Positions 9,312-18,446 of a stretch of 64,000 nt of DNA are shown here, in pieces. Both the position numbers and the translations under genes were made by a program. The notes beneath the pieces are model-generated. The model searched no databases, was not told the origin of the DNA, and saw only the letters and a list, made by a program, of their open reading frames with translations. The stretch's first letter is position 1; each line of letters starts with the position of its first letter. Source of the stretch: Thalassospira lohafexi (lineage in GTDB: Bacteria > Pseudomonadota > Alphaproteobacteria > Rhodospirillales > Thalassospiraceae); NCBI RefSeq assembly GCF_002844275.1, contig NZ_NXGX01000001.1:372001-436000 (forward strand). Reading direction: 5' to 3'.

Positions 9312-10319
9312 TTACACCGAAATAATCGCTTTAATCATTGTGTCCCGATCATGAACCCAGTGCGTGATCTGCTCTGGAAACGCATCAATCGAGCAGTCAT
9401 GCGTGTTAAGGGCATCGGCATCAATCTCGCCACTTCTAAACGCGGTCAGAACGCGTTCAAAATCTTCTGACGTGGCATTTCGGCTGCCAATCAAGCGCAT
9501 TTCGCGCTTGTGAAACTCGGGGTCGGCAAAGGAAATGTTGCCATGAACAACACTGACCAACACAAAGCTGCCGCCATGCGCAACATATTGAAAACCGGCC
9601 TCCATCGCTTTTTGGTTGCCGGTCGCATCAAAGACGACGTCAAACCCGTTGCCTGAGGTCGCAGCCAAAACCTCTGTCGCCGGTTGGGCGGCATTATGCA
9701 GATGTTTAAAGCCAAACCGTTCTTTGGCCATATCAAGACGCCCCTGACTGGAATCAAGCAGATGCACTTCTGCGCCACTGGCCTTGGCAAACAGCGCGGC
9801 ACCAAGGCCGATGGGACCCACCCCAACCACCAAAACGCGGTCATCTTTATGGACTTCAGAACGGCGCACCGCATGGGCACCAATCGCCATAAACTCTACC
9901 ATTGCGGCATGGCGCACAGGCAAATCACCGGCAGGATACAGGTTTTCTGCCGGAACACTGATCCGTTCACACATGCCACCGTCACAATGCACGCCAAGCA
10001 CCTTGATCTGATAGCAGCAATTGGGTTTGCCACGCTTGCAGGCATGACATGTCCCGCAGGACAAATAGGGGTTAATGATCACCACATCGCCCGCATTCAG
10101 GCCATTGGCCGTCTTGGCAACAACACCGCCCAGTTCGTGGCCCATGACGCGCGGGTATTCCAGATAAGGGTGAAGACCTTCATAAATGTGAAAATCAGTG
10201 CCGCACACGCCGATATGCTTGATATCGACCAACACATCACCAGCTTGGGCCTCTTTGGGCATCTGGCGCATCTCAAGTTCCAGAACGCCAGGTTTTCGGC
10301 ATACCAGTGATTTCATCAT
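9312..10319 (-). CDS. Zinc-type alcohol dehydrogenase, L-gulonate/L-galactonate 5-dehydrogenase-like
   Basis: 335-residue medium-chain dehydrogenase. Catalytic zinc ligands are visible in VCGTDFH and GHELGG; the structural zinc cysteines form the cluster CGTCHACKRGKPNC. The coenzyme motif is VGVGPIGLGAALFAK. The stretch FADPEFHKREMRLIGSRNAT closely recalls E. coli LgoD (YjjN), which oxidises L-galactonate to D-tagaturonate; L-gulonate dehydrogenases share it. AGGA lies eight bases before the ATG. The gene sits between an ABC sugar ATPase and an UxaB/UxuB-like reductase, which fits a two-step oxidation/reduction of an imported aldonate. The exact substrate is inferred. Confidence 0.82.
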   Translation of the reverse strand: MMKSLVCRKPGVLELEMRQMPKEAQAGDVLVDIKHIGVCGTDFHIYEGLHPYLEYPRVMGHELGGVVAKTANGLNAGDVVIINPYLSCGTCHACKRGKPNCCYQIKVLGVHCDGGMCERISVPAENLYPAGDLPVRHAAMVEFMAIGAHAVRRSEVHKDDRVLVVGVGPIGLGAALFAKASGAEVHLLDSSQGRLDMAKERFGFKHLHNAAQPATEVLAATSGNGFDVVFDATGNQKAMEAGFQYVAHGGSFVLVSVVHGNISFADPEFHKREMRLIGSRNATSEDFERVLTAFRSGEIDADALNTHDCSIDAFPEQITHWVHDRDTMIKAIISV

Positions 10320-10370
10320 CTTTGATTTCCTGCTTTCGAAATTCGGATATCTATCTTTGGACGGCGTACG

Positions 10371-11147
10371 TTACGACGCGACAAGGTTCCGTGGTGACCA
10401 GTTGTCGGGCAATTTTCCAAGGATGATCAGATTGAGAAGGTCGTCCTTTGTCACTTCATCAATTGCATGCGTGCCGACATTCTGACCGTTTTTCATGACC
10501 ATGACCCGATCACAAAGATCAAACACATCGTTTAGGTCATGACTGATTAAAAAGATGCCGATCCCCTGTTCGCGCAATTTTTCAATCAATTCGGCAACCA
10601 TTGCCGTCTCTGACGGGCCAAGGGCCGCGGTCGGTTCATCCATAATCACAACACGGGCATTGAAATATATCGCGCGCGCAATGGCGATCACCTGACGCTG
10701 CCCCCCTGACATATTAAGCACCGTGTCGGTAATATTCTTGAAATTCGGATTAAGCTGCCGAAGGGCCTGTCGGGCTTCCATCTCCATGCGCTTGTCATCA
10801 AGTGTGCCAAACCGTGTTTTAAGCTCGCGCCCCAGAAACAGGTTTGCCGGCGCATCAAGGTGATCTGCAAGGGCCAGTGATTGGTAAATCGTCTCAATCC
10901 CGCAGTGACGCGCCTCAATCGGGTTTGCAAGCGCCACTTCTTCCCCATTGACCATAATCGTGCCGTCGGTGCGGCTCATGGCACCCGACAAAATTTTCAT
11001 CAAACAGGATTTACCAGCACCGTTATGGCCCAGAACGCCAACAACCTCGCCTGGACGCAGTTCCACCGAAACATTCTCGACGGCATGAATGCCACCAAAA
11101 CGCTTGCCAATATTTTTCATTTCAACAATTGGTGCGGGCGCTACCAT
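10371..11147 (-). CDS. Sugar ABC transporter, ATP-binding protein
   Basis: Single-domain CUT2-type ATPase, 258 residues. Walker A is GHNGAGKSC, the signature is LNMSGGQRQ, Walker B is [12 protein letters not shown], and the switch His is in LISHDL. It resembles FrcA-type half-size ATPases rather than the double RbsA. The ATG at 11147 has GGGGAG eight bases upstream; a longer frame reaching 11249 would run through the hairpin and into the binding-protein gene, so it is rejected. It works with the binding protein and permease upstream. Confidence 0.9.
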   Translation of the reverse strand: MVAPAPIVEMKNIGKRFGGIHAVENVSVELRPGEVVGVLGHNGAGKSCLMKILSGAMSRTDGTIMVNGEEVALANPIEARHCGIETIYQSLALADHLDAPANLFLGRELKTRFGTLDDKRMEMEARQALRQLNPNFKNITDTVLNMSGGQRQVIAIARAIYFNARVVIMDEPTAALGPSETAMVAELIEKLREQGIGIFLISHDLNDVFDLCDRVMVMKNGQNVGTHAIDEVTKDDLLNLIILGKLPDNWSPRNLVAS

Positions 11148-11178
11148 TTTACTCACTCCCCGTGACTTCCAATCAAGA

Positions 11179-11206
11179 CCGGAGGAGGGGTGTTCCCCCT
11201 CCGGCC
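11179..11206 (-). promoter_or_regulatory. Intercistronic hairpin between binding-protein and ATPase genes
   Basis: CCGGAGG / CCTCCGG stem with a GC-rich inner part, lying between the stop of the binding-protein gene and the ATPase start. It has no U-run after it on the minus strand. Such hairpins often protect or attenuate the message so that more binding protein than transporter core is made. Confidence 0.6.
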
Positions 11207-11220
11207 TGTCTGCGCCGCGC

Positions 11221-12168
11221 TCAGTAAAGAACGTTTTGGGCTTCTGCACTGTCGATGTTTTCTTTGGTCACCATGACCAAACCGGTGTTGATGAATTTCT
11301 CAACCGATTTGCCTTCGGCAACGTCGATGACCGCATTGACGCCAAGCTGCCCCATCTGGAACGAGCTTTGAACCGCAATGGCATCAAGTGTTCCGTCGCG
11401 GACAAAGTCCTGAAGGTCTTTGTTGCCGTCAAAACCGATGGCAACAAGTTTGCCGGCTTTGCCTGACTGCACAATGGCGCGTGCCATGCCAATGGCGGTT
11501 GGTTCACTCGCACCATAAATGCCCTTAAGGTCGCCATTGGCCGACAGAACATCCGTGGTTTGGTTCAAAGCCAGTGCCATCTGCGATTGCGAATAGAACG
11601 GTCCGACAATTTCAATGTCGGAATTGGCTTTGATATATTCGATGAAACCGCCAACGCGGCCAATTTCCGAACCGACACCGGCAACAAATGACATTACCGC
11701 GACTTTTCCGGTCTTTCCGACCTTGTCGATCATCATCTGCGCGACAAGTTCACCGGCTTTGCGGTTGTCGGTGGCAAGGAATGCCTGATAGTAGCTTTCC
11801 GCTGATTCCGACAGCAGGCTGTCGATAATCACCACCGGAATACCGTTCTCGTTTGCGGATTTCACAACAGGAACGAGTGCTTCTGTATCTGACGGTGCCA
11901 GCACAATGCCAGCAACGTTCCGGTTAATTGCGTTCTGAACAAGGTTGACCTGTTCGGCGATTGCGGTGTCTGATTCCGGGCCTTGGAACGTGATGTCATA
12001 GCCCTCGGCCTTGGCGACCGCACTGCTCGCCCCCTTATTGACGTTCTGCCAGAAATTGGAGTTGGTCGTTTTCACGATGACGGCAATTTCCTTGTCGGCG
12101 GCGGCGGCACCGGTCACAAGCGCGACAGATGCAACCATGCCAAGTATCCCTGATACGATCTTTCTCAT
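11221..12168 (-). CDS. Sugar ABC transporter, periplasmic substrate-binding protein (RbsB/FrcB type)
   Basis: 315 residues. A Sec signal peptide ([20 protein letters not shown], cut near AAA-AD) is followed by a type I periplasmic-binding fold: [14 protein letters not shown] at the start of the mature protein, [25 protein letters not shown], and [24 protein letters not shown] precedes the ATG. It captures a sugar or aldonate in the periplasm for the adjacent permease. The dehydrogenases downstream suggest a sugar acid or polyol rather than ribose. A hairpin follows the gene. Confidence 0.9.
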   Translation of the reverse strand: MRKIVSGILGMVASVALVTGAAAADKEIAVIVKTTNSNFWQNVNKGASSAVAKAEGYDITFQGPESDTAIAEQVNLVQNAINRNVAGIVLAPSDTEALVPVVKSANENGIPVVIIDSLLSESAESYYQAFLATDNRKAGELVAQMMIDKVGKTGKVAVMSFVAGVGSEIGRVGGFIEYIKANSDIEIVGPFYSQSQMALALNQTTDVLSANGDLKGIYGASEPTAIGMARAIVQSGKAGKLVAIGFDGNKDLQDFVRDGTLDAIAVQSSFQMGQLGVNAVIDVAEGKSVEKFINTGLVMVTKENIDSAEAQNVLY

Positions 12169-12220
12169 AGGTTCCTCCGGTTGATATTGAATTATTATTG
12201 ATTTTAACGGTTTAGGCAGA

Positions 12221-13279
12221 TCACCGGCGGTTCCGCAGATGATCGATATAGACTGCGCCGATGATGACGCAGCCGATGATGATTTGCTGGATGAAGCTTG
12301 AAACGCCGTTCATATTCAGGCCGTTGCGCAAAATGCTGATCACAAACGCACCGATCATGGTGCCGGAAATGGTCCCAACACCCCCCATAAGGGATGTCCC
12401 GCCAATCACGGCTGCGGCAATGGCATCAAGTTCATACATAATGCCTTCGTTGGGTTGTGCTGTGACCAGACGCGACATCAAAACAATCCCGCAGATTCCG
12501 GCCAGAAAACCCGATGTGGCATAGGCAAACATTTTGGTGGAATTGACATTCACCCCGGCCAGGCGCGACGCCTGTTCGTTGGACCCGACCGCATAGATGT
12601 GCCGACCAATCGCCAGACGGCGTAAGATAAATGCGACGATAATCGCCATCACGATCATGATCAGGACCGGATAGGGGATGCCGGGAAAGATAACTTTTGG
12701 CAGGCCATTGGCCCCAACCGAAAGGGTCCGGAACAAGGACCCGTTGCCAAGGACGCCAAAGGCCTCGCCAAGCTGTGAAACAGGGGCCGCACCGGTCAAT
12801 TGCAGGGCAAGGCCGCGGGCGATTAACATCATGCCAAGGGTGGCGATAAACGGTGCAAGACGCAGTCTTGTGACAACAAAACCGTTAATGCAGCCGCACA
12901 CCATGCCGGTCAGAACACCCATCGACATGGCCGCCCAGATCGGCCAGCCATCCTTGACCAAAAGCCCCGCAACGGTCCCCGAAAGTGCAAGAACCGACCC
13001 GACACTCAAATCAATCCCGCCGGTTAGAATGACGACGGTGACACCAATGCCAAGCAACGCAATGGAGGTTGTTTGAAGTGACACGGTCATGGCATTGCCG
13101 ACACTAAAGAAGGCATCGCTTGTCACCGAAAAGACGACGATAAGCGCCATTAAGCTAAACACGGCCGCGAATTTCTGGACAACGTCCTTGCGCTCGTCGC
13201 CATTCATATGGCTCCAAAGACGTGCAAAACGCCCCTTGACCTCAGCATCCGAACAGGTGGAAATTCTTTCGCCACTCAC
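12221..13279 (-). CDS. Sugar ABC transporter, permease (RbsC family)
   Basis: 352-residue inner-membrane permease with about eight to ten hydrophobic segments. The family signatures are GIDLSVGSVLALSG, IATLGMMLIARGLAL and AAVIGGTSLMGGVGTISGT. The start is GTG at 13279, supported by GGGAGA a few bases upstream. It is the first gene of the operon permease - binding protein - ATPase - dehydrogenase - dehydrogenase; having the permease ahead of the binding protein is less common than the reverse. The promoter must lie in 13280-13568. Confidence 0.9.
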   Translation of the reverse strand: MSGERISTCSDAEVKGRFARLWSHMNGDERKDVVQKFAAVFSLMALIVVFSVTSDAFFSVGNAMTVSLQTTSIALLGIGVTVVILTGGIDLSVGSVLALSGTVAGLLVKDGWPIWAAMSMGVLTGMVCGCINGFVVTRLRLAPFIATLGMMLIARGLALQLTGAAPVSQLGEAFGVLGNGSLFRTLSVGANGLPKVIFPGIPYPVLIMIVMAIIVAFILRRLAIGRHIYAVGSNEQASRLAGVNVNSTKMFAYATSGFLAGICGIVLMSRLVTAQPNEGIMYELDAIAAAVIGGTSLMGGVGTISGTMIGAFVISILRNGLNMNGVSSFIQQIIIGCVIIGAVYIDHLRNRR

Positions 13280-13488
13280 AGCGATCTCCCTGAATTCTGA
13301 AGCTGTGGCAACGACTTTGAACTTTCAAGGAGGCTCCATGTCCTGCGACATGACTGCTGACCGCGATTACACGTCGCCAACGCCTACCGATATGTTCGAC
13401 CATTACCTCCCCAAAGCTGTTTTGCGATGGGATCAGCTCACAATGTTTTTTATCATTAATATACATTTTCCATAACACATCAAAACTG

Positions 13489-13520
13489 TCAAATGTTTTT
13501 TATTGATAAAAATCATTTGA
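13489..13520. promoter_or_regulatory. Inverted repeat in the permease/GntR divergent gap
   Basis: TCAAATG (13489-13495) and CATTTGA (13514-13520) form a perfect 7-bp inverted repeat with an 18-base AT-rich spacer, 48 bases before the GntR start. The wide spacing could suit a regulator with two DNA-binding domains. It is a candidate operator only. Confidence 0.4.
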
Positions 13521-13568
13521 TCTCCTACTCACGCACAAAGACAATGCAAGACGATTGGAACCGCCAAA

Positions 13569-14462
13569 ATGACCAAATCCAACACGCGCTTTAAGGAAGG
13601 CTTCAATCAGTGCCTTGATCTGATTGACGGTCAGGATGTTGGTACGGAGCTTCCGGGCGAAGTCAATATCGCGGAAATGCTCAACATCAGTCGCACGACG
13701 GTGCGCAACATTTTGTCATCGCTAAATGATTTGGGGATTATCGACTGGCAGGGGCGTGTCAAAACGATCCTGCGTCACAGCAAAAAGGCGGAGCGTTTCT
13801 CGGACCGTGAAACCAGCCCGGTTTCAGAAAAGATCGAAGGCAAGTTTCTGGAGTGGATCCTTCAAGGCGACATCCCCCCCAATACGCAGCTTAACGAGCT
13901 CGAACTGGCACGGCAGTTCGATGTCGGCACATCGACGGTTCGGGAATTTTTGATCAGCTTCAGCCGGTTCGGCCTGATTGAGAAAAAGCTAAACCATCGT
14001 TGGGTGCTGCGCGGATTTACCAAGGAATATGCACTTGAACTTTCGTACGTTCGGGAAATGTTTGAACTGGACGCGGTGCGAAATTTTGTCGACTTCCCGG
14101 ATGATCATCCTGCGTGGGAAAAACTCGACCGGCTGGAAGAAGAACATCGTAGCCTTCTAGATCATATTGAAACGCGGTTTTCGCGTTTCTCGGAGCTCGA
14201 TGCACGTTTTCATGCGACCTTGACAAGTGTTTCGAAAAACCGATTTGTGACTGAGTTTCAAGATATTATCTCTCTGATCTTTCACTTCCATTATCAGTGG
14301 AACAAGAAGGATGAAAAAGAAAGAAACGAAGCCGCGATCCGCGAACATTTGACTTATATCGCCGCTCTGCGCAGCCGCGACGGGGCGCAAATCCAGACCG
14401 AAGCCGTCAAACATCTCAGCACGGCAAGGCAGACCTTGCTGCGTTCCCTGCTTGAGAACTAA
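13569..14462 (+). CDS. GntR-type regulator with two winged-helix domains and an FCD domain
   Basis: 297 residues. A first GntR-like winged helix covers about residues 12-66 (ELPGEVNIAEMLNISRTTVR). A second, better match covers about 86-140 (NELELARQFDVGTSTVREFL). A helical FCD ligand-binding domain fills the rest, with the acidic/His metal-site pattern in ELDARFHATL and IREHLTYIAALRSRD. It is divergent from the sugar ABC operon, so it probably represses it in the absence of an aldonate ligand. Most FadR-class proteins have only one winged helix; the tandem copy is unusual. The gene converges with frcK. Confidence 0.85.
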   Translation: MTKSNTRFKEGFNQCLDLIDGQDVGTELPGEVNIAEMLNISRTTVRNILSSLNDLGIIDWQGRVKTILRHSKKAERFSDRETSPVSEKIEGKFLEWILQGDIPPNTQLNELELARQFDVGTSTVREFLISFSRFGLIEKKLNHRWVLRGFTKEYALELSYVREMFELDAVRNFVDFPDDHPAWEKLDRLEEEHRSLLDHIETRFSRFSELDARFHATLTSVSKNRFVTEFQDIISLIFHFHYQWNKKDEKERNEAAIREHLTYIAALRSRDGAQIQTEAVKHLSTARQTLLRSLLEN

Positions 14463-14487
14463 ATGCGATCTTTCAACAGGTTGGCTA

Positions 14488-15153
14488 TCACCCGGCTGTG
14501 ACGCGGATATCAGAAGGACCGGTCATGGTCGCGACGATTTGCGCATTGGGAAGATCATTGCCAAGCGCCTTTTCCAAGGCACTCGCATCGTCAAAGCCAA
14601 ACCCCCGCCAACGATCAATCAGGCGTGCGCGCAAGATATCCTCGTCCACATCAAGATAAATCGAAAGATCAAACATGGGTGCCAGCTGATCCCACGGCGC
14701 CTGACCGAGCAAAAGGTAATTGCCCTCCACCAGGATAATCTTGTGCCGCGGTGAAATGGACCGTGCTGATCCGCGCGACAGTTCAAGGCCACGGTCAAAC
14801 AACGGTACATAAACGTCCTGGTCAGTCTCGGTCTTAAGGGCCGTAAGAATGCGCTGTAATCCGCCAACATCAAACGTGTTGGGTGCGCCTTTGCGGTTCA
14901 AAAGGCCACGCTGTTTAAGGATGGCATCGTCAAAATGAAATCCATCCATCGGCACGACAGCAGCACCGGCTTTATCACCCCCCAGATGGTGACAAAGCCG
15001 GTCGGACAAGGTTGACTTGCCCGATGCTGGCGCCCCGGCGATTGCCACGAGGATGCGACAATCGTCCGATTGGGTGGCCATGATACGTGCAGCCAATGCG
15101 TCAAGATCAGGTGTCATGACTGCAAGGCTGCCTGTCTTCTGGGGTTTGACCAT
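14488..15153 (-). CDS. frcK: Fructose-import-associated kinase-like P-loop protein
   Basis: 221-residue P-loop NTPase of the uridine kinase/pantothenate kinase-like group. Walker A is AGAPASGKSTLSDRL near residue 36; VVPMDGFHFDD, RKGAPNTFDVGG and LVEGNYLLL are the typical nucleoside/sugar kinase motifs. It is the fourth gene of the frcB-C-A-K order described in Sinorhizobium meliloti, where FrcK belongs to the fructose importer operon. It lies 15 bases after frcA. The start is not certain: an ATG at 15117 is an alternative, and neither has a strong ribosome-binding site. Confidence 0.85.
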   Translation of the reverse strand: MVKPQKTGSLAVMTPDLDALAARIMATQSDDCRILVAIAGAPASGKSTLSDRLCHHLGGDKAGAAVVPMDGFHFDDAILKQRGLLNRKGAPNTFDVGGLQRILTALKTETDQDVYVPLFDRGLELSRGSARSISPRHKIILVEGNYLLLGQAPWDQLAPMFDLSIYLDVDEDILRARLIDRWRGFGFDDASALEKALGNDLPNAQIVATMTGPSDIRVTAG

Positions 15154-15168
15154 GGCGGTGCATGTTCG

Positions 15169-15957
15169 TTACGCCGCGTCACTGATGTCGGGTGCTTCCT
15201 TGGCGCCGGTCATAAAGGCAACCGCGTCCGACATGCTGTAATCGTCTGGTTTGATGGTGCAAAGCCGCTTGCCCAGCCGGTGCACATGGATGCGGTCGGC
15301 AATCTCGAACACATGCGGCATATTGTGCGAAATCAGCACAATCGGCATGCCGCGCGCCTTCACATCGGCAATCAGTTCAAGCACGCGTCGGCTTTCCTTC
15401 ACCCCGAGGGCGGCGGTCGGCTCATCCATGATCACCACGCGCGATCCGAACGCGGCCGCACGTGCAACCGCAACCCCCTGGCGCTGCCCACCAGAAAGCG
15501 TCTCAACCGCCTGATTGATGTTTTGAATGGTCATCAGGCCAAGCTCGGTCAGCTTTTCACGTGCAATGCGCTGCATCGCCTTATGATCAAGCGCGCCGAA
15601 ATATTTGCCCATGATGCCCGGTTTACGCAATTCGCGGCCCATGAACATATTGTCCGCAATCGAAAGCGCCGGCGACAGGGCAAGGTTTTGATACACCGTC
15701 TCGATCCCGGCTTCGCGGGCTTCCATCGGGGATGTGAAACCAATCGGCTTGCCATCAAGCTCAATGCTGCCTTCATCAATCGTGATCGCCCCGGACAAGG
15801 CCTTGATCAGCGATGATTTCCCCGCACCATTGTCGCCAATTACCGCCAGTATTTCGCCGGGATAAAGATCAAAGTCGGCACGATCAAGGGCGGTGACACG
15901 GCCATATCGTTTGACGATGCCGCGCGCCTTAAGAACCGGTGTGTGTGCGTTGCTCAT
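15169..15957 (-). CDS. frcA: Fructose ABC transporter, ATP-binding protein
   Basis: 262-residue single-domain ATPase. Walker A is GDNGAGKSS, the signature LSGGQRQG, Walker [13 protein letters not shown], and the switch His lies in LISHNM. The start at 15957 overlaps the frcC stop as ATGA, a translational-coupling overlap; the longer open frame to 16032 is rejected. It powers uptake through FrcC. It is clearly a paralogue of the ATPase at 10371, and the two share near-identical Walker regions. Confidence 0.92.
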   Translation of the reverse strand: MSNAHTPVLKARGIVKRYGRVTALDRADFDLYPGEILAVIGDNGAGKSSLIKALSGAITIDEGSIELDGKPIGFTSPMEAREAGIETVYQNLALSPALSIADNMFMGRELRKPGIMGKYFGALDHKAMQRIAREKLTELGLMTIQNINQAVETLSGGQRQGVAVARAAAFGSRVVIMDEPTAALGVKESRRVLELIADVKARGMPIVLISHNMPHVFEIADRIHVHRLGKRLCTIKPDDYSMSDAVAFMTGAKEAPDISDAA

Positions 15958-17036
15958 GCTGACACCTTTCTGATCCACTGGTCGATTGCAACCGCGATGA
16001 TGGTCAGCCAGCCAATGGCAAACACCTGCCACAGCACATCAACCCCCGCCAGTCGCAAACCTGAATTAAACACGCCCACAATCAACGCCCCGATCAACGG
16101 ACCAATGATTGATCCACGCCCGCCAAACAACGATATGCCACCAATCACCACGGCTGTAATCGATTGCAGGTTGGCTTCCTGAAAACTTTGTGGCGATACC
16201 GATCCAACCCGGCCGATGGAGGCCCATGCCCCAACGGCACAGACAAGCCCGGCAAGGCCATACACCATGATCAGCGTGCGGTTGGTGCGAATACCCGAAA
16301 GCTCGGCGGCTTCCTTGTCATCGCCAATGGCGTAAACATGGCGGCCCCAGCTGGTGTGATTAAGGATGTACCAAAGCACCCCGAAAATCGCCAACATCAG
16401 GATCGAGCCATAGGTAATCCGCGCCCCGCCAATCGCGATGCTTTCGCCAAAGAATTTCAAAAGCGGCGCGATTTCATCCAAAGTCTGGCTGCGGATCGAT
16501 TGTGCACCCGAAAGCCAAAGGTTCAGCGCAAAAAAGATGTTCCACGTGCCAAGGGTCACAATAAACGGCGGCAACTTGATCCGGGTGACCAGAAATCCGT
16601 TCAACGCCCCGGCGGCGATGCCGCCAATAAACCCGATGATGATGGCAATCGGGGCAGGGACGCCAAGGGTGATCGCAAGTTGCCCCATGATCACCGACAT
16701 CAAAACCATGATCGCCCCGACCGAAAGATCAATCCCCGCAGTCAGGATCACAAGGCTCTGGGCGGCGGCAAGAATGCCAATGACGGCAACCTGCTGGAGG
16801 ATCAGCGACAGATTAAACGGCGAAAAGAATTTGGGTCCGGCGACAAAACCGAAAATGATGATTGAAAAAACCAGAACAATCACCGGCACCATGGTTGGAT
16901 TGCCATGCAGGAAATGCTGCACGGTATCAAACAGGTTGCGGTGTTTATGGTCAAACTGCGCGACAGAGCTGTCGCTGGAATCAAGCGTGTGCTCGTATTC
17001 CTGTTTTTTGCGTGACGTTTGAGCGGGTTCGCTCAT
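15954..17036 (-). CDS. frcC: Fructose ABC transporter, permease
   Basis: 360 residues: a charged cytoplasmic N-terminus of about 45 residues, then roughly ten membrane segments. Signatures include TAGIDLSVGAIMVL, GTWNIFFALNLWL and SITAVVIGGISLFGGRGS. GGGAGGAAGCG precedes the ATG. It ends in an ATGA overlap with frcA. It forms the inner-membrane channel of the FrcBCA importer. The long hydrophilic N-terminus is a feature of FrcC-like permeases and separates it from the shorter permease at 12221. Confidence 0.92.
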   Translation of the reverse strand: MSEPAQTSRKKQEYEHTLDSSDSSVAQFDHKHRNLFDTVQHFLHGNPTMVPVIVLVFSIIIFGFVAGPKFFSPFNLSLILQQVAVIGILAAAQSLVILTAGIDLSVGAIMVLMSVIMGQLAITLGVPAPIAIIIGFIGGIAAGALNGFLVTRIKLPPFIVTLGTWNIFFALNLWLSGAQSIRSQTLDEIAPLLKFFGESIAIGGARITYGSILMLAIFGVLWYILNHTSWGRHVYAIGDDKEAAELSGIRTNRTLIMVYGLAGLVCAVGAWASIGRVGSVSPQSFQEANLQSITAVVIGGISLFGGRGSIIGPLIGALIVGVFNSGLRLAGVDVLWQVFAIGWLTIIAVAIDQWIRKVSA

Positions 17037-17144
17037 CGCTTCCTCCCGACTTGGTCATGACCGATATCCCGCCAGCACCTTTTCCGGCTCTTGTGGCTGG
17101 ATTGGTGGTGGGCGCCTGACCAAGTGTAACCTGATGTGGGACAA

Positions 17145-17170
17145 GAAGGGCGGGGTTAAATCCGCCCTTC
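17145..17170 (-). promoter_or_regulatory. Intercistronic hairpin between frcB and frcC
   Basis: Perfect 9-bp stem GAAGGGCGG / CCGCCCTTC with an eight-base loop, 20 bases after the frcB stop. There is no U-run on the transcript side, so it probably stabilises the frcB message or gives partial read-through instead of full termination. Confidence 0.65.
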
Positions 17171-17190
17171 CTCGAAATGAACGGGCGCAA

Positions 17191-18219
17191 TTAGCCCCAG
17201 CAACGATCCATGCCTTCGGCAACATCAATCGACGGAACACCGTCAACCGGCTGATCGGTGACAAGGTTAACCCCGGTGTCATAGAAGTTCAGACCGTCGG
17301 TGTTCTGCGGTTTTTCGCCGCTATCGGCCCATGCCTTGATCGCCTCGATCCCTTTGGCCGCCATCAAAAGCGGGTATTGCTGCGATGTCGCACCAATCAC
17401 GCCATCCTTGACGTTTTCAACACCCGGGCAACCGCCATCAACCGATACGATCAACACACCATCCTGCATGCCAAACGCCTTAAGCGCTTCGTATGCCCCG
17501 GCTGCAGCCGGTTCGTTGATGGTGTAAACCACATTGATTTCGGAATCGCGCTGCATCAGGTTTTCCATGGCTTCGCGACCACCTTCTTCATTACCGTTGG
17601 TCACATCATGACCAACGACCCGGTCGTCATCCTCGTCCCCAATCTTGTTGGGATCCTTGATGTCGATGCCGAACCCTTTCATGAAGCCCTGATCGCGCAG
17701 CACATCAACCGATGGTGCACTTGGTGTCAGATCAAGCATGGCGATCTTGGCATCGGCTGCCTTATCACCGAGTTTTGCCGCGGCCCATTTGCCGATCAGC
17801 TCACCTGCCTTGAAATTATCGGTGGCAAAGGTCGCATCGGCCGCGTCAATCGGCTCAAGCGGGGTATCAAGTGCGATGACCAGAAGGCCGGCATCGCGCG
17901 CCTTTTTGACTACCGGCACAATCGCCTTGGTGTCGGATGCGGTGATCAGAATGCCTTTGGCACCCGATGCGATACAAGACTCGATCGCCTGAACCTGTGT
18001 CTCATGGTCGCCGTCCACTTTGCCGGCAAATGTCGAAAGATCGATACCAAGTTCCTCGGCCTTGGCAGACGCCCCTTCCTTCATTTTGACAAAGAACGGG
18101 TTGATGTCTGTCTTGGTCACCAAACAGGCACCAATGTCGGCGGCTTTCGCCGGGCTCGGCAGGGCGGTAAGGCTAAGGGCAAGCGCACCAAGAGTTGCGC
18201 CAAGAAGTGCTTTCTTCAT
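17191..18219 (-). CDS. frcB: Fructose ABC transporter, periplasmic binding protein
   Basis: About 342 residues. The signal peptide ([20 protein letters not shown]) ends near KAADI; the mature part starts [15 protein letters not shown]. It is a type I periplasmic-binding fold with [31 protein letters not shown] and [15 protein letters not shown], strongly like FrcB of rhizobia. Two ATG codons are adjacent (18222 and 18219); GGGAGG stands only two bases from the first, so the second is preferred. It is the first gene of frcBCAK. The promoter region contains the ROK operator. Confidence 0.92.
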   Translation of the reverse strand: MKKALLGATLGALALSLTALPSPAKAADIGACLVTKTDINPFFVKMKEGASAKAEELGIDLSTFAGKVDGDHETQVQAIESCIASGAKGILITASDTKAIVPVVKKARDAGLLVIALDTPLEPIDAADATFATDNFKAGELIGKWAAAKLGDKAADAKIAMLDLTPSAPSVDVLRDQGFMKGFGIDIKDPNKIGDEDDDRVVGHDVTNGNEEGGREAMENLMQRDSEINVVYTINEPAAAGAYEALKAFGMQDGVLIVSVDGGCPGVENVKDGVIGATSQQYPLLMAAKGIEAIKAWADSGEKPQNTDGLNFYDTGVNLVTDQPVDGVPSIDVAEGMDRCWG

Positions 18220-18360
18220 CATTTCCTCCCAGGATTTTACCTGAATAATCGGCTGTTTGTGCCGTTAATGTTTGTTTTCCAAACAGGATGCAACGCGCGT
18301 TAAATCTGTGGGTCTTCAACCTGTCTGGGCCATACGACACACCAAATCAGATCCTCTGTC

Positions 18361-18389
18361 AATTAATAAATCCGATTGATTTATTAATT
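18361..18389. promoter_or_regulatory. Putative operator for the ROK repressor
   Basis: AATTAATAAATC and its perfect reverse complement GATTTATTAATT, separated by CGATT: a 29-bp, 12-bp-arm palindrome in the frcB/ROK divergent gap. AT-rich symmetric arms around a short centre resemble the Mlc/NagC type of ROK operator. Its position suits control of both frcBCAK and the ROK gene. Confidence 0.75.
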
Positions 18390-18446
18390 AATCCTGTCAC
18401 TCTTCAAGCCAATCGGGCATGAAAGATCCCGAGTGGGAGGAACTCT

